Source: Nitrospinaceae bacterium
GTDB lineage: Bacteria > Nitrospinota > Nitrospinia > Nitrospinales > VA-1
Direction of reading: 5' to 3'
Length of the DNA: 64,000 nucleotides
NCBI GenBank assembly: GCA_021604505.1
Contig: BQJC01000003.1
Coordinates: 124,001 to 188,000, forward strand
Numbering within the stretch: position 1 is the stretch's first letter; each line of letters begins with the position of its first letter. This document shows, in pieces, positions 9,105 through 18,260 of the stretch. Both the position numbers and the translations under genes were made by a program. The notes under the pieces were generated by a model that did no database searches, was not told the origin of the DNA, and saw nothing but the letters and a program-made list of their open reading frames with translations.

Positions 9105-9467
9105 ATGATTCGGCTTTTTTTAATCACCCTGCTTCTCGTTCTTCCCCTCAGTTTTCCAACACCATCCCATGCCAATGCACTGGAAAAAGAATTGCGGGAG
9201 AGCATGAAGTACCTGAAAGAGATACCTGAAATAAAGTGGGTCAAAGTCAAAAAAAACAGTGTCATCGTTGGATGGAAGGGATTGCCTTCCCAATTCAACC
9301 TGATCAACACCGAAGCCGCCCTCAAAGGCACGCAGGCTACCGGCAGAACCGTTTATATCTGGTCCGTTCGCCACACCCAGAAAAAATGGATCACCGGAAC
9401 CCGGCCTTATCTTTGCAAAACCACCGCCAGCAGAGGAAAGGTTCAGGAAACCACCTGCAACCTTTAA
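9105..9467 (+). CDS. Small secreted protein, function unknown
   Basis: I place the start at ATG 9105, with AAAAAGGA before it, rather than at an upstream in-frame ATG (9021). The shorter form begins with a clean signal peptide (MIRLFLITLLLVLPL, cleavage near SHA-NA). The mature part is about 95 residues with two cysteines near the C terminus (YLCKTT and TTCNL) that could pair in the periplasm. No family recognised. Confidence 0.7.
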   Translation: MIRLFLITLLLVLPLSFPTPSHANALEKELRESMKYLKEIPEIKWVKVKKNSVIVGWKGLPSQFNLINTEAALKGTQATGRTVYIWSVRHTQKKWITGTRPYLCKTTASRGKVQETTCNL

Positions 9468-9667
9468 TGAGGAAAATCACTCTCATAAAAGCCCCTCTCT
9501 GGAACAAATCCCGCTGAAACGGTCCTTTCCTTCCCTGCGATCGCCTTTTCCTCAGGACCGGAGGAAAATCAACCGGAATTCATGTTAAAATTTTTTAAAG
9601 CCTTTCCCGGGTTTTATGTATCTAAACCCTAAACCTCAATAATTTTTCTGCATGGATTCAATGGCGT

Positions 9668-9856
9668 ATGCAAAAAAATGACAACTCCAACCTGGTTCTT
9701 TCATCCCTGGACAAAGCGCGGCCTTTGACCCTGAAGGAAGTTCTCCGTCTGAGGGACGGCTTGGAAATCCCCCAGGGAAATATCCCAGGCTATCCAGTGC
9801 AAATCGTTCTGCCCAATTTTAACCGCAAGAGATCGATGGTTTTATGTTCGAATTGA
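9668..9856 (+). CDS. Small hypothetical protein
   Basis: A 62-residue frame with no signal peptide and no recognised motif (PLTLKEVLRLRDGLEIP is its most structured part). No strong ribosome site is visible, though the next small gene follows directly and is co-oriented. Could be spurious. Confidence 0.35.
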   Translation: MQKNDNSNLVLSSLDKARPLTLKEVLRLRDGLEIPQGNIPGYPVQIVLPNFNRKRSMVLCSN

Positions 9857-9892
9857 TTGCTCTCTAACCTAACCATCAAACCAGAAGCAGCT

Positions 9893-10111
9893 ATGGAAAA
9901 ACTGGAGGCGGTTCAGAAAGTGTTGCGGTTTTGCAACACCACACGCGACTGGGTGACCCGCGAGCATTCCGTTTATTTCGATGATTTTGACGAACAAAAC
10001 GTCGATGATTATGAACCGGGAGGATACGGTGAGCTTGCCGATGCAGTCATCGAAAAAGGCATCCAGAATTCCATTCTGGATGAGGAGGATGTCGATGAAT
10101 TTCTGTCCTGA
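9893..10111 (+). CDS. Small acidic hypothetical protein
   Basis: From ATG 9893 the protein is 72 residues, strongly acidic at the C terminus (DEEDVDEFLS). A TTG at 9857 could extend it by 12 residues. Composition and codon use look coding, but no family is recognised. It ends 5 bp from the convergent HDOD gene. Confidence 0.5.
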   Translation: MEKLEAVQKVLRFCNTTRDWVTREHSVYFDDFDEQNVDDYEPGGYGELADAVIEKGIQNSILDEEDVDEFLS

Positions 10112-10116
10112 AACAC

Positions 10117-10968
10117 TCAGGTCGTTTGAAGAAACACGCCTGCGACTTCTTCGAATTGTTGCTCGATCTTGTCCTTGATCATCGGTAAATACAAGCTCTC
10201 AGGAAGGCCGATGAGTTCCCACGATTTAGGTTCCATGGGAGGAACAACACTCTCTCCGCTGGACCCAAGCTTCATCGAATACGCGATGGCATCGGCGAGA
10301 TTCACCACGGCTGTTTCCTGCGGATGATTTTTGCTTTTTTCGGGGGCATGATGGTACGCCACGGATTCAACCAGCCTGTCGGGAAGATTCCAGGCTTTTA
10401 ACAGCTCCCCTCCAACTTCAGCGTGATCAAATCCAAGGGCTTTCTGTTCTTCAACACACAGCAACTTTCCGGAGGTTTGGGCCTTTTTAAAGATTTCTCC
10501 GGTTTCATTGGGGATCTTGATACAAAGCACCAGACGTCCGACATCGTGCAACAACCCCGCCACGAAAAATCGCTCCACATTATATTCACCGCTCAAAGCG
10601 GCAATCGACCGGGAAGCAAGCCCTGCGGAGATGCTATGCCGCCAGAAGGCATCCATATCCAATAATTGGGTAGGAATCGCCTTAAACTGCCCCATCACCG
10701 AAGTCGCAAGAACCAGCTGCGCCAATTGGTCCGTCCCGATGATGGTCAATGCATGAGTGACGGTTTCCACCTGGGTGGAAAAACCGTAAAACGCGCTGTT
10801 GACGATCTTGAGGAGTCTGGCGGTCAACCCTGGGTCCAGACTGATGATTTCGCCGATATCATCAAAAGTGCAATCCGGATCTTCTATGGCCGCGTTCAGC
10901 TTGTAAAAAATTTCCGGCAAGGTTGCGAGCTGATCGTCCCCTTGAATCAGTTCGGAAATATTCATCAT
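10117..10968 (-). CDS. HDOD-domain signalling protein
   Basis: This 283-residue protein is an HDOD domain over most of its length. Visible are LDPGLTARLLKIVNSAFYG near residue 50, FVAGLLHDVGRLVLC near residue 130 and YHHAPEKS near residue 205. HDOD domains derive from HD phosphohydrolases but usually lack full metal ligands and act in signalling scaffolds. No extra output domain is present. It is monocistronic. Confidence 0.85.
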   Translation of the reverse strand: MMNISELIQGDDQLATLPEIFYKLNAAIEDPDCTFDDIGEIISLDPGLTARLLKIVNSAFYGFSTQVETVTHALTIIGTDQLAQLVLATSVMGQFKAIPTQLLDMDAFWRHSISAGLASRSIAALSGEYNVERFFVAGLLHDVGRLVLCIKIPNETGEIFKKAQTSGKLLCVEEQKALGFDHAEVGGELLKAWNLPDRLVESVAYHHAPEKSKNHPQETAVVNLADAIAYSMKLGSSGESVVPPMEPKSWELIGLPESLYLPMIKDKIEQQFEEVAGVFLQTT

Positions 10969-11361
10969 ATTCTTTCTATAAATCCGCAGTGAAGCTAAAT
11001 TAATAGTAACGAACCGGAGGTTTTCCTAAAACCATTGCGCTGTTGCAACATTGGGAATGGTCGAGGACCGATTTGACGTGGACAATAAAAACGGCCCTTC
11101 AAAAGCCCCTAAAAGATAAAGCGAGATCAAATCAGAGTCAAGTGTTTATCGTTGAATAAACCCGTTTTAAAGCCATTTGCGAACCTTAGGAGTTTTTTAT
11201 AGAAATAGCGGTTCTCTCCGGAAACACGAGGTTTAAAATGGCATAGGGGCCGGGGAAGAAACCGAAATTAGCCTGTATTGGCTAATTAAAATGAGCCCGG
11301 CTTTTCAAACAAGGGCTTTGGCGGGGAACGGATTGAAATTTAGACGGAATGAGGAGGAATA
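10969..11361. other. Intergenic region between HDOD and GIDE genes
   Basis: About 390 bp with no supported gene on either strand. It contains the HDOD promoter and the 3' end of the lemA-GIDE transcript. A weak GC stem (AGCCC ... GGGCTTT, about 11294-11317) could terminate; nothing else stands out. Confidence 0.3.
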
Positions 11362-12336
11362 CTAAATTTTTGCATTTAGCATAAAAAGGAGATAGACCGC
11401 GCCTGCCAGAGCGACCACAGGCCCTCCCCAGACTTTGAGCGCAGCTTTTAAGGAAAGTTTTTTTATCAGGTCCTTTTCCTTAATATTGCTGACTAAAAAT
11501 GTGCACCCTGGACGCTTCTTAAAAAGCATTTTGATTTTATTCGTATTCTCCAATTTCTGAAGCGCAACGGGTTCGGCTTGCAGAGCAGTTCCCAGCATTT
11601 GGGCGCCGCGTTCCAATTCCTCAGGAACCAGGATTCCGTCCTGGTTTTGATCGTATCGAGTTTGCAACCGCGGGTCGTTTTCGATCATTTTCCTGGCTTG
11701 CATATAGGTTGAAAATTTTAATTTATTCTTCTTTGGGAGGGCGATTCCTGATTCAGCATATCCAAGAACATACACCGATTCCTGCGGCCCAAAACTCCAT
11801 TCTACGAAACGATATTTCTGAGAAAACAACCATGAAGAGTTTTTTAATTTAAAAACCTTCAACTTGTCCTCATTGCGTTGCAACACGGAAATCAGCAGTT
11901 CCGGCATGGAGAGCAAATCATGGGATCGAATTCGAAACTCGTGCGCCTTTCCCTGGCGTTGCATGTCCGCACCCCGGACAAAAACCTGAGCAATGCCTCC
12001 GCTTCCGTCGTCCACGGAAAACGCATCCGCGGAGTTGATTTGATCGATCTTTTTCCAATAGCTGTGATTTTTGGATTTGACCAACCTTTGAATTTCTATG
12101 GAATAAAATGCGCAGGTTTGCCCGCTGATGGGCGCATTCAATAGTTTATCCGGGGAAGAGACGATCTGGCCTTTGATCTCCACATGGGTTCCCACCGCGC
12201 CTGTCATGATTCTGGACGTCGGAATATTCTGGATCGTCCGGGAGGATTGCAATTCACGAAACCCTTGAAAAAACCAGTAGACCCCGGCTCCAATTCCCAC
12301 AACGCCCGCCACAAGGCTTTCCATATTCAAATACAT
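11362..12336 (-). CDS. GIDE/MULAN-like membrane protein with an EF-hand-like loop
   Basis: This 324-residue protein has an N-terminal membrane segment (about 8-24), a central GIDE-type region (VEIKGQIVS, GQTCAFYSIEI, SVDDGSGGIAQVFV; about residues 45-190) and a C-terminal membrane segment (about 300-320). GIDE-type domains in eukaryotes occur in the mitochondrial ligase MULAN; bacterial forms lack the RING and have no known reaction. Residues near 232-243 read DQNQDGILVPEE, a canonical EF-hand calcium loop. It lies 12 bp downstream of lemA, the classical genomic pairing for bacterial GIDE proteins. Confidence 0.78.
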   Translation of the reverse strand: MYLNMESLVAGVVGIGAGVYWFFQGFRELQSSRTIQNIPTSRIMTGAVGTHVEIKGQIVSSPDKLLNAPISGQTCAFYSIEIQRLVKSKNHSYWKKIDQINSADAFSVDDGSGGIAQVFVRGADMQRQGKAHEFRIRSHDLLSMPELLISVLQRNEDKLKVFKLKNSSWLFSQKYRFVEWSFGPQESVYVLGYAESGIALPKKNKLKFSTYMQARKMIENDPRLQTRYDQNQDGILVPEELERGAQMLGTALQAEPVALQKLENTNKIKMLFKKRPGCTFLVSNIKEKDLIKKLSLKAALKVWGGPVVALAGAVYLLFMLNAKI

Positions 12337-12348
12337 CGACCGGAAACC

Positions 12349-12930
12349 CTAAAATTGCGGAAGCTGGATCTGAATGTCTACATCCTGGCGCTCGAATTCC
12401 TGGACCTGAAACTGATCCTCTCGGTCATATTTCAACAGGTTCGCCACAAACAGATCGGGAATCTGTTGAATCCGGATATTGTAGTTGTTGACGCTGTCAT
12501 TATAAAACTCACGGCGGTCGGACAGGCTGTCCTCCAGGTGAGAAATGCGGGTTTGCAATTGCATGAAGTGTTGGTTGGTCTTCAGGTCAGGATAGTTTTC
12601 CGCCAAAGCAAAAATACCCTGCAAAGCGGAACTGATCTGCCCGCTGGCCTCCGCTTTCTTGCTGACCGTATCGGCATTGAAATATTTCTCACGGGCCCGC
12701 ATCAAGCGATCAAGGATTCCTTTTTCAAATTCCGCGGAACTTTCACAGACCGAGATGAGTTTGGGAAGCTCTTCGTATCTTTGCTTCAAAATGACGTCGA
12801 TGTTTGACCAGGATTTTTGAATATTTTCTTTAAGCGCGATCAAGCCGTTATAAATGATGAAAAAATATCCAACCAAAGCGGCCGTTCCAAATAAGATCAT
12901 TCCCCAAAGGATGATGCTCGATGGTTCCAT
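12349..12930 (-). CDS. lemA: LemA family protein
   Basis: A 193-residue protein with an N-terminal membrane anchor followed by the LemA signature: NGLIALKENIQKSWSNIDV and LKQRYEELPKLI, then ALAENYPDLKTN and EFYNDSVNNYN. LemA proteins are anchored helical-bundle proteins of uncertain function, often next to GIDE or TPM-domain genes. Here it is the first gene of a two-gene operon with the GIDE protein. Confidence 0.92.
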   Translation of the reverse strand: MEPSSIILWGMILFGTAALVGYFFIIYNGLIALKENIQKSWSNIDVILKQRYEELPKLISVCESSAEFEKGILDRLMRAREKYFNADTVSKKAEASGQISSALQGIFALAENYPDLKTNQHFMQLQTRISHLEDSLSDRREFYNDSVNNYNIRIQQIPDLFVANLLKYDREDQFQVQEFERQDVDIQIQLPQF

Positions 12931-13147
12931 GTCCCCTCCTCGCTTCCATGTCTCCGTTTAACCGGCAGATTGAGGTTTCGCCCCAAAAACGCTGATTTTC
13001 AGAGCCGTATTAACCCGATGTTTGCGAAATTGATCTAAATAGCTTAACATAGGATGTAGGGGTTATCATAAATATTTCAATAAGTTACGAATATTCAAGG
13101 ATTGCCGGACAACCACTAATTCTGGAAAATATAGAGAGGAATGCGCT

Positions 13148-13552
13148 ATGGATCAGGTTCGATTTTATATGGAAGAAGCTGTATTGAATGTCAAACCCAG
13201 CACCACTGTAACCGACGCGGCAAAGTACATGACAGAAAACCGTGTGGGGGCTTTATTCGTAAACGACGATAAGAAATGCCTGGGAATTATAACCGATGTC
13301 GATTTCACTCATAAAGTGATCGCCAAGGACCGGGATCCTAAAACCACCCCGGTTGCGGATGTTTTCACTCACCCGCTGATCACTTTGGATTGTGAGGAAA
13401 CCATGTTGGATGCATTTAAAACCATGCGGAAAAACAATATCCGCCACCTTGGCATCACGGAAAACAAAAAGCTGGTGGGAATCATTTCCATCAAGGATTT
13501 TGCCAATTATTACAATTATAAATTCGGGAACGGAAACGGATCATCGGATTAG
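13148..13552 (+). CDS. CBS-domain pair protein
   Basis: The 134-residue protein is just two CBS motifs (about residues 10-65 and 75-128), with the family segments GALFVNDDKKCLGIITDVDF and HLGITENKKLVGIISIKDF. CBS pairs bind adenosine nucleotides and act as energy or ligand sensors, normally regulating a partner. No catalytic domain is fused and no partner gene is adjacent. A GAGAGGA site precedes the ATG. Confidence 0.9.
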   Translation: MDQVRFYMEEAVLNVKPSTTVTDAAKYMTENRVGALFVNDDKKCLGIITDVDFTHKVIAKDRDPKTTPVADVFTHPLITLDCEETMLDAFKTMRKNNIRHLGITENKKLVGIISIKDFANYYNYKFGNGNGSSD

Positions 13553-13772
13553 CTGGCATTTTCAAAACCTCTGCTTTAATAAAAATTTTAAAAGCACCGA
13601 TCCCCCCACCGACCTAAATGGAAAGAAAAACTGAATCAACCGGAGATCAGGAAAAGTTTAGAACATGGCAACCGATCACTCCATTAAATGGCCCTTTTCC
13701 CCCTCCGGTCTTTTTGATCCAATCAGCGCTAAACCCATACCCTTTTTGAAGGATAGGGTTGAGCACCGTTCT

Positions 13773-14141
13773 TCAGGGATTCCGAGGTTCTTTTTTTCTG
13801 AGAACCCGCATACGGTCCTCTTGCCGGTTGGGTTTGGAATCATCCTCTTCCCGGGCGCCCAATATCGGACTTTCCTGGTTTTGATCTTCGCTTTGCGGCT
13901 CATCGCTGTCCTTAAAGACCTTCGTGCGGTCCGCCAGTTGATAGCCCAAAGCCAGAATGATTTTCCTTTTTGTCGCGAGGCGGCATTCGTAGCCTTTCTC
14001 AATCCGGTCGATGGTTTGAACCGTCACTCCCGCCTTACGAGCAAGTTCCGCTTTGCTCATCATTTTGTTTTCTCTGGCTTGTTTCACATCGTTAACTCTG
14101 GAAGAAGAATACATATTGGAATCATCCTTTTTTAGTTTCAT
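13773..14141 (-). CDS. XRE-family helix-turn-helix regulator (paralogue of 23579 gene)
   Basis: The HTH core runs MMSKAELARKAGVTVQTIDR then IEKGYECRLATKRKI (about residues 27-62). The C-terminal 50 residues are charged and low complexity. The longest start (14141) overlaps the preceding stop as TAATG, favouring translational coupling. An ATG 27 bp inside (14114) has its own AAGGA site and is an equally good start. It is nearly identical in the HTH core to the regulator at 23579, so the two probably arose by duplication and may share target sites. Confidence 0.85.
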   Translation of the reverse strand: MKLKKDDSNMYSSSRVNDVKQARENKMMSKAELARKAGVTVQTIDRIEKGYECRLATKRKIILALGYQLADRTKVFKDSDEPQSEDQNQESPILGAREEDDSKPNRQEDRMRVLRKKEPRNP

Positions 14142-14356
14142 TATTTATAAACCCCTAAATCGAAGTCGCGGCAACTTGGGCAAATATGCCGGGTGTCGTC
14201 ACTCTCACCCACGATGCCCGCCCAACCACGGTTCCTGACTTTTTGCTTGAACTGCTCCCTGCGGTCAAAAGAATGAAAATCCACTCCCGCACGCATGGTC
14301 GAATCGCAGAAAGCGTTGTCGCATACAATGACGTATTGTGTGACCGATTTGATCAT
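14141..14356 (-). CDS. Small putative zinc-binding protein, co-expressed with the XRE regulator
   Basis: I place the start at ATG 14356 because it follows an AGGGAGAGA ribosome site; an upstream in-frame ATG (14449) lacks one. The 71-residue product carries two cysteine pairs, CDNAFC and HICPSC, 40 residues apart, the layout of a single zinc ribbon. No named family is recognised. Its stop shares one base with the start of the XRE regulator (TAATG), so the two form a tight pair. Confidence 0.6.
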   Translation of the reverse strand: MIKSVTQYVIVCDNAFCDSTMRAGVDFHSFDRREQFKQKVRNRGWAGIVGESDDTRHICPSCRDFDLGVYK

Positions 14357-14897
14357 GGCTCTCTCCCTGGCTATCAATTTACGTTTGAACCACCTTATTT
14401 TTTCCGGGTCAGTGGTGCCCCGTCTATTCACGTTGGCTTTAGTCTTCATGGTTTAATAATCCGAATTTGAATTCACAAACGGACCCAGTGATTTCCATCT
14501 TATAGAGGCCGGAAATTAAACCCCAGGCCCCTATAACCTGTTGAATTTTTGGTAGTCAAAATTCACTCGGTCTTAAGTTATTGAAAGTTAAAGAGCAAAC
14601 TTTGTGCCATTTTTAACTTGTTACTTTTAAAGGATTTACACTGAGATGAAGCCGTCAATTATCTTGCAATTGTAGGGAAGTTTGACAATATTATAGGTAT
14701 GAGTGTAAATGTTATTTTAATTGATTGTGATAATCGGAATGGCGGTCGGCGGGGAAATGCGGCCAGGGAAAGTTTGAAAAAAAGAAGAAGGTCAATGGGC
14801 CGGAATTTGCCCAAAGGGAGTTATCTATCTACTGGGAAAAAGAGGAAACCGGGACCGGTTTCACCTGAAACGGTGATTCGAGGGTTTTATCCAGAAA
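14357..14897. other. Intergenic region between the zinc/XRE pair and the TPR gene
   Basis: About 540 bp, AT-rich. A basic 74-residue frame on the plus strand (14699-14923) overlaps the TPR gene end and has no family match or good ribosome site, so I do not call it. The promoter for the zinc/XRE pair must lie here. Confidence 0.3.
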
Positions 14898-16124
14898 TCA
14901 AGGCTTGGAGTTTTTTTTCATGATTTTCAAGGCGCTGTAATGCATCGTCTCGGCCCGCTTAAAATCCCCTGCCTCATCATAGAGCTCCGCAAGTTTATGC
15001 ATGGATTTCGCGACGTCGGGATGGGTGTCGCCTAGAAAATTTTCTCTGATCTCCAGAGCGCGCAGAAGTAAGGGATCGGCTTTTTCATATTCACCGATTT
15101 CTTTATACAGAAAAGCCATCGTTTCCAGAGAGTTTGCTATCTCGGGGTGGTCCGGTCCAAGGGCCTGGCGCCTGACTTTCAGGGAACGAAGAACCAGGGT
15201 CTCAGCCTTGGCGTATTGCCCGATGGCTGTGTAATACTTCGTCAGTGCATCAAGGGAACGGGCCAGCTCAGGGTGTCTGGGACCCATAATATCTTCTCTT
15301 ATTTCAAGCGAACGGATAAGAAGGGGTCTTGCCTTTTCATAGTCGCCCAGGTCCAGATAGAAAACGCCCAAATTGTTGAGGGTCGCCGCAAAGTTCGGAT
15401 GGTTTGTAAAGTTGGCCTTCTCGTAAATACCCAGAGCCTTCTTATAAAGCGGTCCCGCTTTGATATAGTCGCCCATATGATAATAAAGCTGACCTTGATT
15501 ATTAAAAGACGCGGCGACATTAGGGTGATCGGGCTCCAGAGCGGATTGAAGGATTTCCAGGGATTGCTCGTACAGGTGTTTCGCCTGAGGGAAAGCCCCC
15601 GTTGTTTCGTACAAACGCGCCAGATTATTAAAAGCCGCCGCCATATTGGGGTGCCGTGGGCCAAACGTTATTTCCAGAATATTTAGGGACTTATAAAAAT
15701 ATTTTTCTCCAAGCGCGTATTCGCCCTTTTGATAACAAACCAATGCCAGACTGTTATAAGCCACTCCCAGCTGAGGGTCGTCCGGGTCGAGAAGGTTTTC
15801 CTTGAGACGCAATGACTTTTCAAATAAAGGTTGAGCACTGTTAAAATTCCCCAGTTTGCGGTGAATTTCTCCAAGTTTGTCGAGAGAAGCGGCTAAATCA
15901 AGAGTTTCCTCACCCTTCAGCGTTTCTCGCGATTCAAATGCCTGAGTGGCATGCGGGAGCGCCTGCAAATATTGCCCGGCCTCAATATAGGCCGTAGCCT
16001 GCTGATCCAACTCCTCAATCGTTAGAAAATCACTGTTTCCGTGAGCCGAAAAACTCAACAAGGGGATAAATAAAATTCCCAGCGCCAAACCAGACAAGTT
16101 TCTTCGGTAAGAAATTTTGCGCAT
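14898..16124 (-). CDS. Exported kinesin-light-chain-type TPR protein
   Basis: I start at ATG 16124, which has TAGGAGTGA before it and begins with a signal peptide (LSGLALGILFIPLLSFSAHG), rather than at 16247. The mature protein consists of about eight 42-residue tetratricopeptide repeats of the kinesin-light-chain type (L-P-D-D-P/H-x-L-x-x-A-x-N-L-A). These repeats bind proteins; the partner is unknown. It shares repeat consensus with the 948-residue protein at 18934-21780. The signal peptide places this one in the periplasm. Confidence 0.85.
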   Translation of the reverse strand: MRKISYRRNLSGLALGILFIPLLSFSAHGNSDFLTIEELDQQATAYIEAGQYLQALPHATQAFESRETLKGEETLDLAASLDKLGEIHRKLGNFNSAQPLFEKSLRLKENLLDPDDPQLGVAYNSLALVCYQKGEYALGEKYFYKSLNILEITFGPRHPNMAAAFNNLARLYETTGAFPQAKHLYEQSLEILQSALEPDHPNVAASFNNQGQLYYHMGDYIKAGPLYKKALGIYEKANFTNHPNFAATLNNLGVFYLDLGDYEKARPLLIRSLEIREDIMGPRHPELARSLDALTKYYTAIGQYAKAETLVLRSLKVRRQALGPDHPEIANSLETMAFLYKEIGEYEKADPLLLRALEIRENFLGDTHPDVAKSMHKLAELYDEAGDFKRAETMHYSALKIMKKNSKP

Positions 16125-16538
16125 CAAATCGTCACTCCTAAAGGATTTTACTTCCCAAACCGGAAGCGTCTTTTGAAGAAAAGCAGGTGTAAATAATTTA
16201 AATGCCCGGATATTTTTCCATCGACCCACCAAGGGAGTCCGCTTCATTTCGTGCTGATACGAAGCTTTTAAGGCTGTTTCGGACCGCGAATAATAAAAAT
16301 CGTATTTCCGAATATTGTGCCGTCATCTTCAACGAAAACAACCAGCTAAAGGAAACTGCTGGCGCATTTAATTTACCATTCCCCGTAAAATTGTCAATAA
16401 GTTTATATAAATTTAGTGGAATTATGGGAAGAACGAAGTGATTGAGGGATAATCGAGGTAGAAATGAAGGGAACTTAAAGAATCGGCAAAGCGAACTATT
16501 TAATTAGGTTGGGACCTAGTTTGCGCCTGCAACCGCCG
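16125..16538. other. Intergenic region upstream of the exported TPR gene
   Basis: About 410 bp without a supported gene. It should include the TPR gene promoter and the end of the 16539 gene. No clear dyad or hairpin seen. Confidence 0.25.
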
Positions 16539-16802
16539 TTAGATCCAATCTTCCAGGTCAAACTGGGCGATGCATTCCGGGCTGCGCATGTCCATGAACA
16601 GGTCTGCCTGGTCAAAGTTCAAATTGAATTCGGCCAGACGTTCACATTGGAGTCCTGCCGCCTCAATTTTTTCCTGGTTTTCTTGCAATCTTTCCAGGCC
16701 ACTGTATTCCAGCACCACGGTGAACCCGGTAGCGGCGACAAATTTTAAAATAAACCGCTCAGTATTACCCGCAGAGTCGTTTTCAGGTCGAGAGTCTTCC
16801 AT
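16539..16802 (-). CDS. Small hypothetical cytoplasmic protein
   Basis: ATG 16802 has an AAGGA site eight bases before it; a TTG two codons upstream is less likely. The 87-residue product is acidic (pattern RFILKFVAATGFTVVLEY then helices, ending FDLEDWI). No family recognised. It is the last of a same-strand set with ppa and the DUF3565 gene. Confidence 0.55.
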   Translation of the reverse strand: MEDSRPENDSAGNTERFILKFVAATGFTVVLEYSGLERLQENQEKIEAAGLQCERLAEFNLNFDQADLFMDMRSPECIAQFDLEDWI

Positions 16803-16864
16803 TTTCAATATCCTTTTTTCTGTTGAGCCATCAGCGATTTACGGTCCACCCTCCCCCGGCCAAC

Positions 16865-17068
16865 TCATTTCTTATCCGGTTTCTTTTCATCGCAATGCTT
16901 GCAATTCAAACAGGCGCCAATAAATTTTTCCCTTCCGGCGGAGGTGAGCACCCAGGGACGGTTCACTAAAGGAGGATTGTGGCGGACGTGTTGCTGGTGC
17001 CCGCAGTCCAGATCAGCCACCCAGTCCTGAAATTCATCCTGGTGAAAACCGATGATGCTTTGTTCCAT
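16865..17068 (-). CDS. DUF3565 family protein
   Basis: The 67-residue protein matches the DUF3565 pattern: IIGFHQDE, WVADLDCGHQQHVRHNPP, NRPWVL, then a C-terminal ACLNCKHCDEKK. Conserved Cys and His residues suggest metal binding, but the function is unknown. It follows ppa by 23 bp on the same strand and is likely co-transcribed. Confidence 0.85.
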   Translation of the reverse strand: MEQSIIGFHQDEFQDWVADLDCGHQQHVRHNPPLVNRPWVLTSAGREKFIGACLNCKHCDEKKPDKK

Positions 17069-17091
17069 AAATTTTATCAGGGCTTGTTAAT

Positions 17092-17637
17092 TTAAAGCCT
17101 CATTTGTTTCTTGCTAAATGTCTTTTGATAAAGCGCAATCGCATCCTGAATAATCTGAACGGCTTCATCTCGTCCGAGAAATCTTTCCACCACCACCAGT
17201 TTTTTCTCCAGCTTTTTATAGTCCTCAAAAAACCGTTTCACCTCGATCATTCGATGCGGTGGAAGTTCCTCCATCGTGTTGTAATGCGCGTATTCGGGAT
17301 CATGAGCATGCACGGCAATGATTTTATCATCCGTTTCCCCCTGATCCACCATTTCCATCACCCCGATCGGTCTTGCCATAACGATGGATAACGGATGCAC
17401 CGGCTCCTGACCCAGTACCAAAACATCTAAAGGATCGTTGTCATCGGCATAGGTCCGTGGGATGAATCCGTAATTGGCCGGATATTGCACGGAACTGTAT
17501 AATATCCGGTCCACTCGGATCAATCCGGTGGGCTTATCCAACTCATATTTGGTTTTCGATCCTTTGGGGACCTCGATAATTGCGGGAAAAAGATCAGGAA
17601 CTTCTTCGCCCAGGTCCACGTCGTGCCAGGGATTCAT
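17092..17637 (-). CDS. ppa: Inorganic pyrophosphatase
   Basis: A family I soluble pyrophosphatase of 181 residues, close to the usual 170-180. It hydrolyses pyrophosphate to phosphate in the cytoplasm, pulling biosynthetic reactions forward. The metal-binding signature [12 protein letters not shown] is intact near residue 64, preceded by the [17 protein letters not shown] substrate segment and followed by [17 protein letters not shown]. The DUF3565 gene lies just downstream. Confidence 0.95.
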   Translation of the reverse strand: MNPWHDVDLGEEVPDLFPAIIEVPKGSKTKYELDKPTGLIRVDRILYSSVQYPANYGFIPRTYADDNDPLDVLVLGQEPVHPLSIVMARPIGVMEMVDQGETDDKIIAVHAHDPEYAHYNTMEELPPHRMIEVKRFFEDYKKLEKKLVVVERFLGRDEAVQIIQDAIALYQKTFSKKQMRL

Positions 17638-17926
17638 AGATTAAGCTCGTTTCAAAAAGGGTTTCAATTAAAGGGACTTAAAGATAATTGCGGAATTAAA
17701 ACAAAGGACCAAAGGGAGGGTTTATGTCTTCCGTTCTTCTATGTTACCACGGAAAAACCAGTCCAGCCAAATAACATCGTTATTTGGCCGGTTCTGGAAC
17801 GACAGCCGGGACTGAACAGCAATCAAGGCGGACGGCCCCCCAGCCCCACGAGCATTAAAACCCGGCAAACCTGGGGTGGCACAAAACCTGCGAATCAAAC
17901 CGACTTTAACAGCCGTCGATCTGACT

Positions 17927-18214
17927 CTATTTTCTACAGGATACGGATTGTGCACTGACTGCACAGGCCAAAGGACCGCACTTGCAGTTCCAGAGACTCA
18001 TCTGAAAACTGGGTTCCAGATGAGCTTTAAGGCTGGATTCATACCTGTGATTGCGATTGGCTCGAACCGCTAGATCAGCAGGAGCCGAGCAAACACAGGG
18101 TTCCGGGTAATAGTTCTTGGAATAAGCATTTTCGACCAATCCCGTGTTCATGAAAACCCCGCCGCCTGCCGCAACCACCAATGCCGTACAAAGTATAATA
18201 ATTTTCCATTTCAT
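17927..18214 (-). CDS. Small exported cysteine-containing protein
   Basis: ATG 18214 has a consensus AAGGAG site. The 95-residue product starts with a hydrophobic export signal (IIILCTALVVAAGGGVF). The mature part has two cysteine pairs, CVC and CKC, plus two single cysteines, suggesting disulfides or metal binding. No family recognised. The 290 bp between it and ppa holds no supported gene. Confidence 0.55.
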   Translation of the reverse strand: MKWKIIILCTALVVAAGGGVFMNTGLVENAYSKNYYPEPCVCSAPADLAVRANRNHRYESSLKAHLEPSFQMSLWNCKCGPLACAVSAQSVSCRK

Positions 18215-18260
18215 GAGTTTCCCGCTCCTTATAGCTAAAACTTACGATCTTCCTTGCGAC

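Noticed and set aside
14699-14923. 74-residue basic plus-strand frame
   Set aside because: Runs into the TPR gene's 3' end, has only a weak site before ATG and no recognisable domain.
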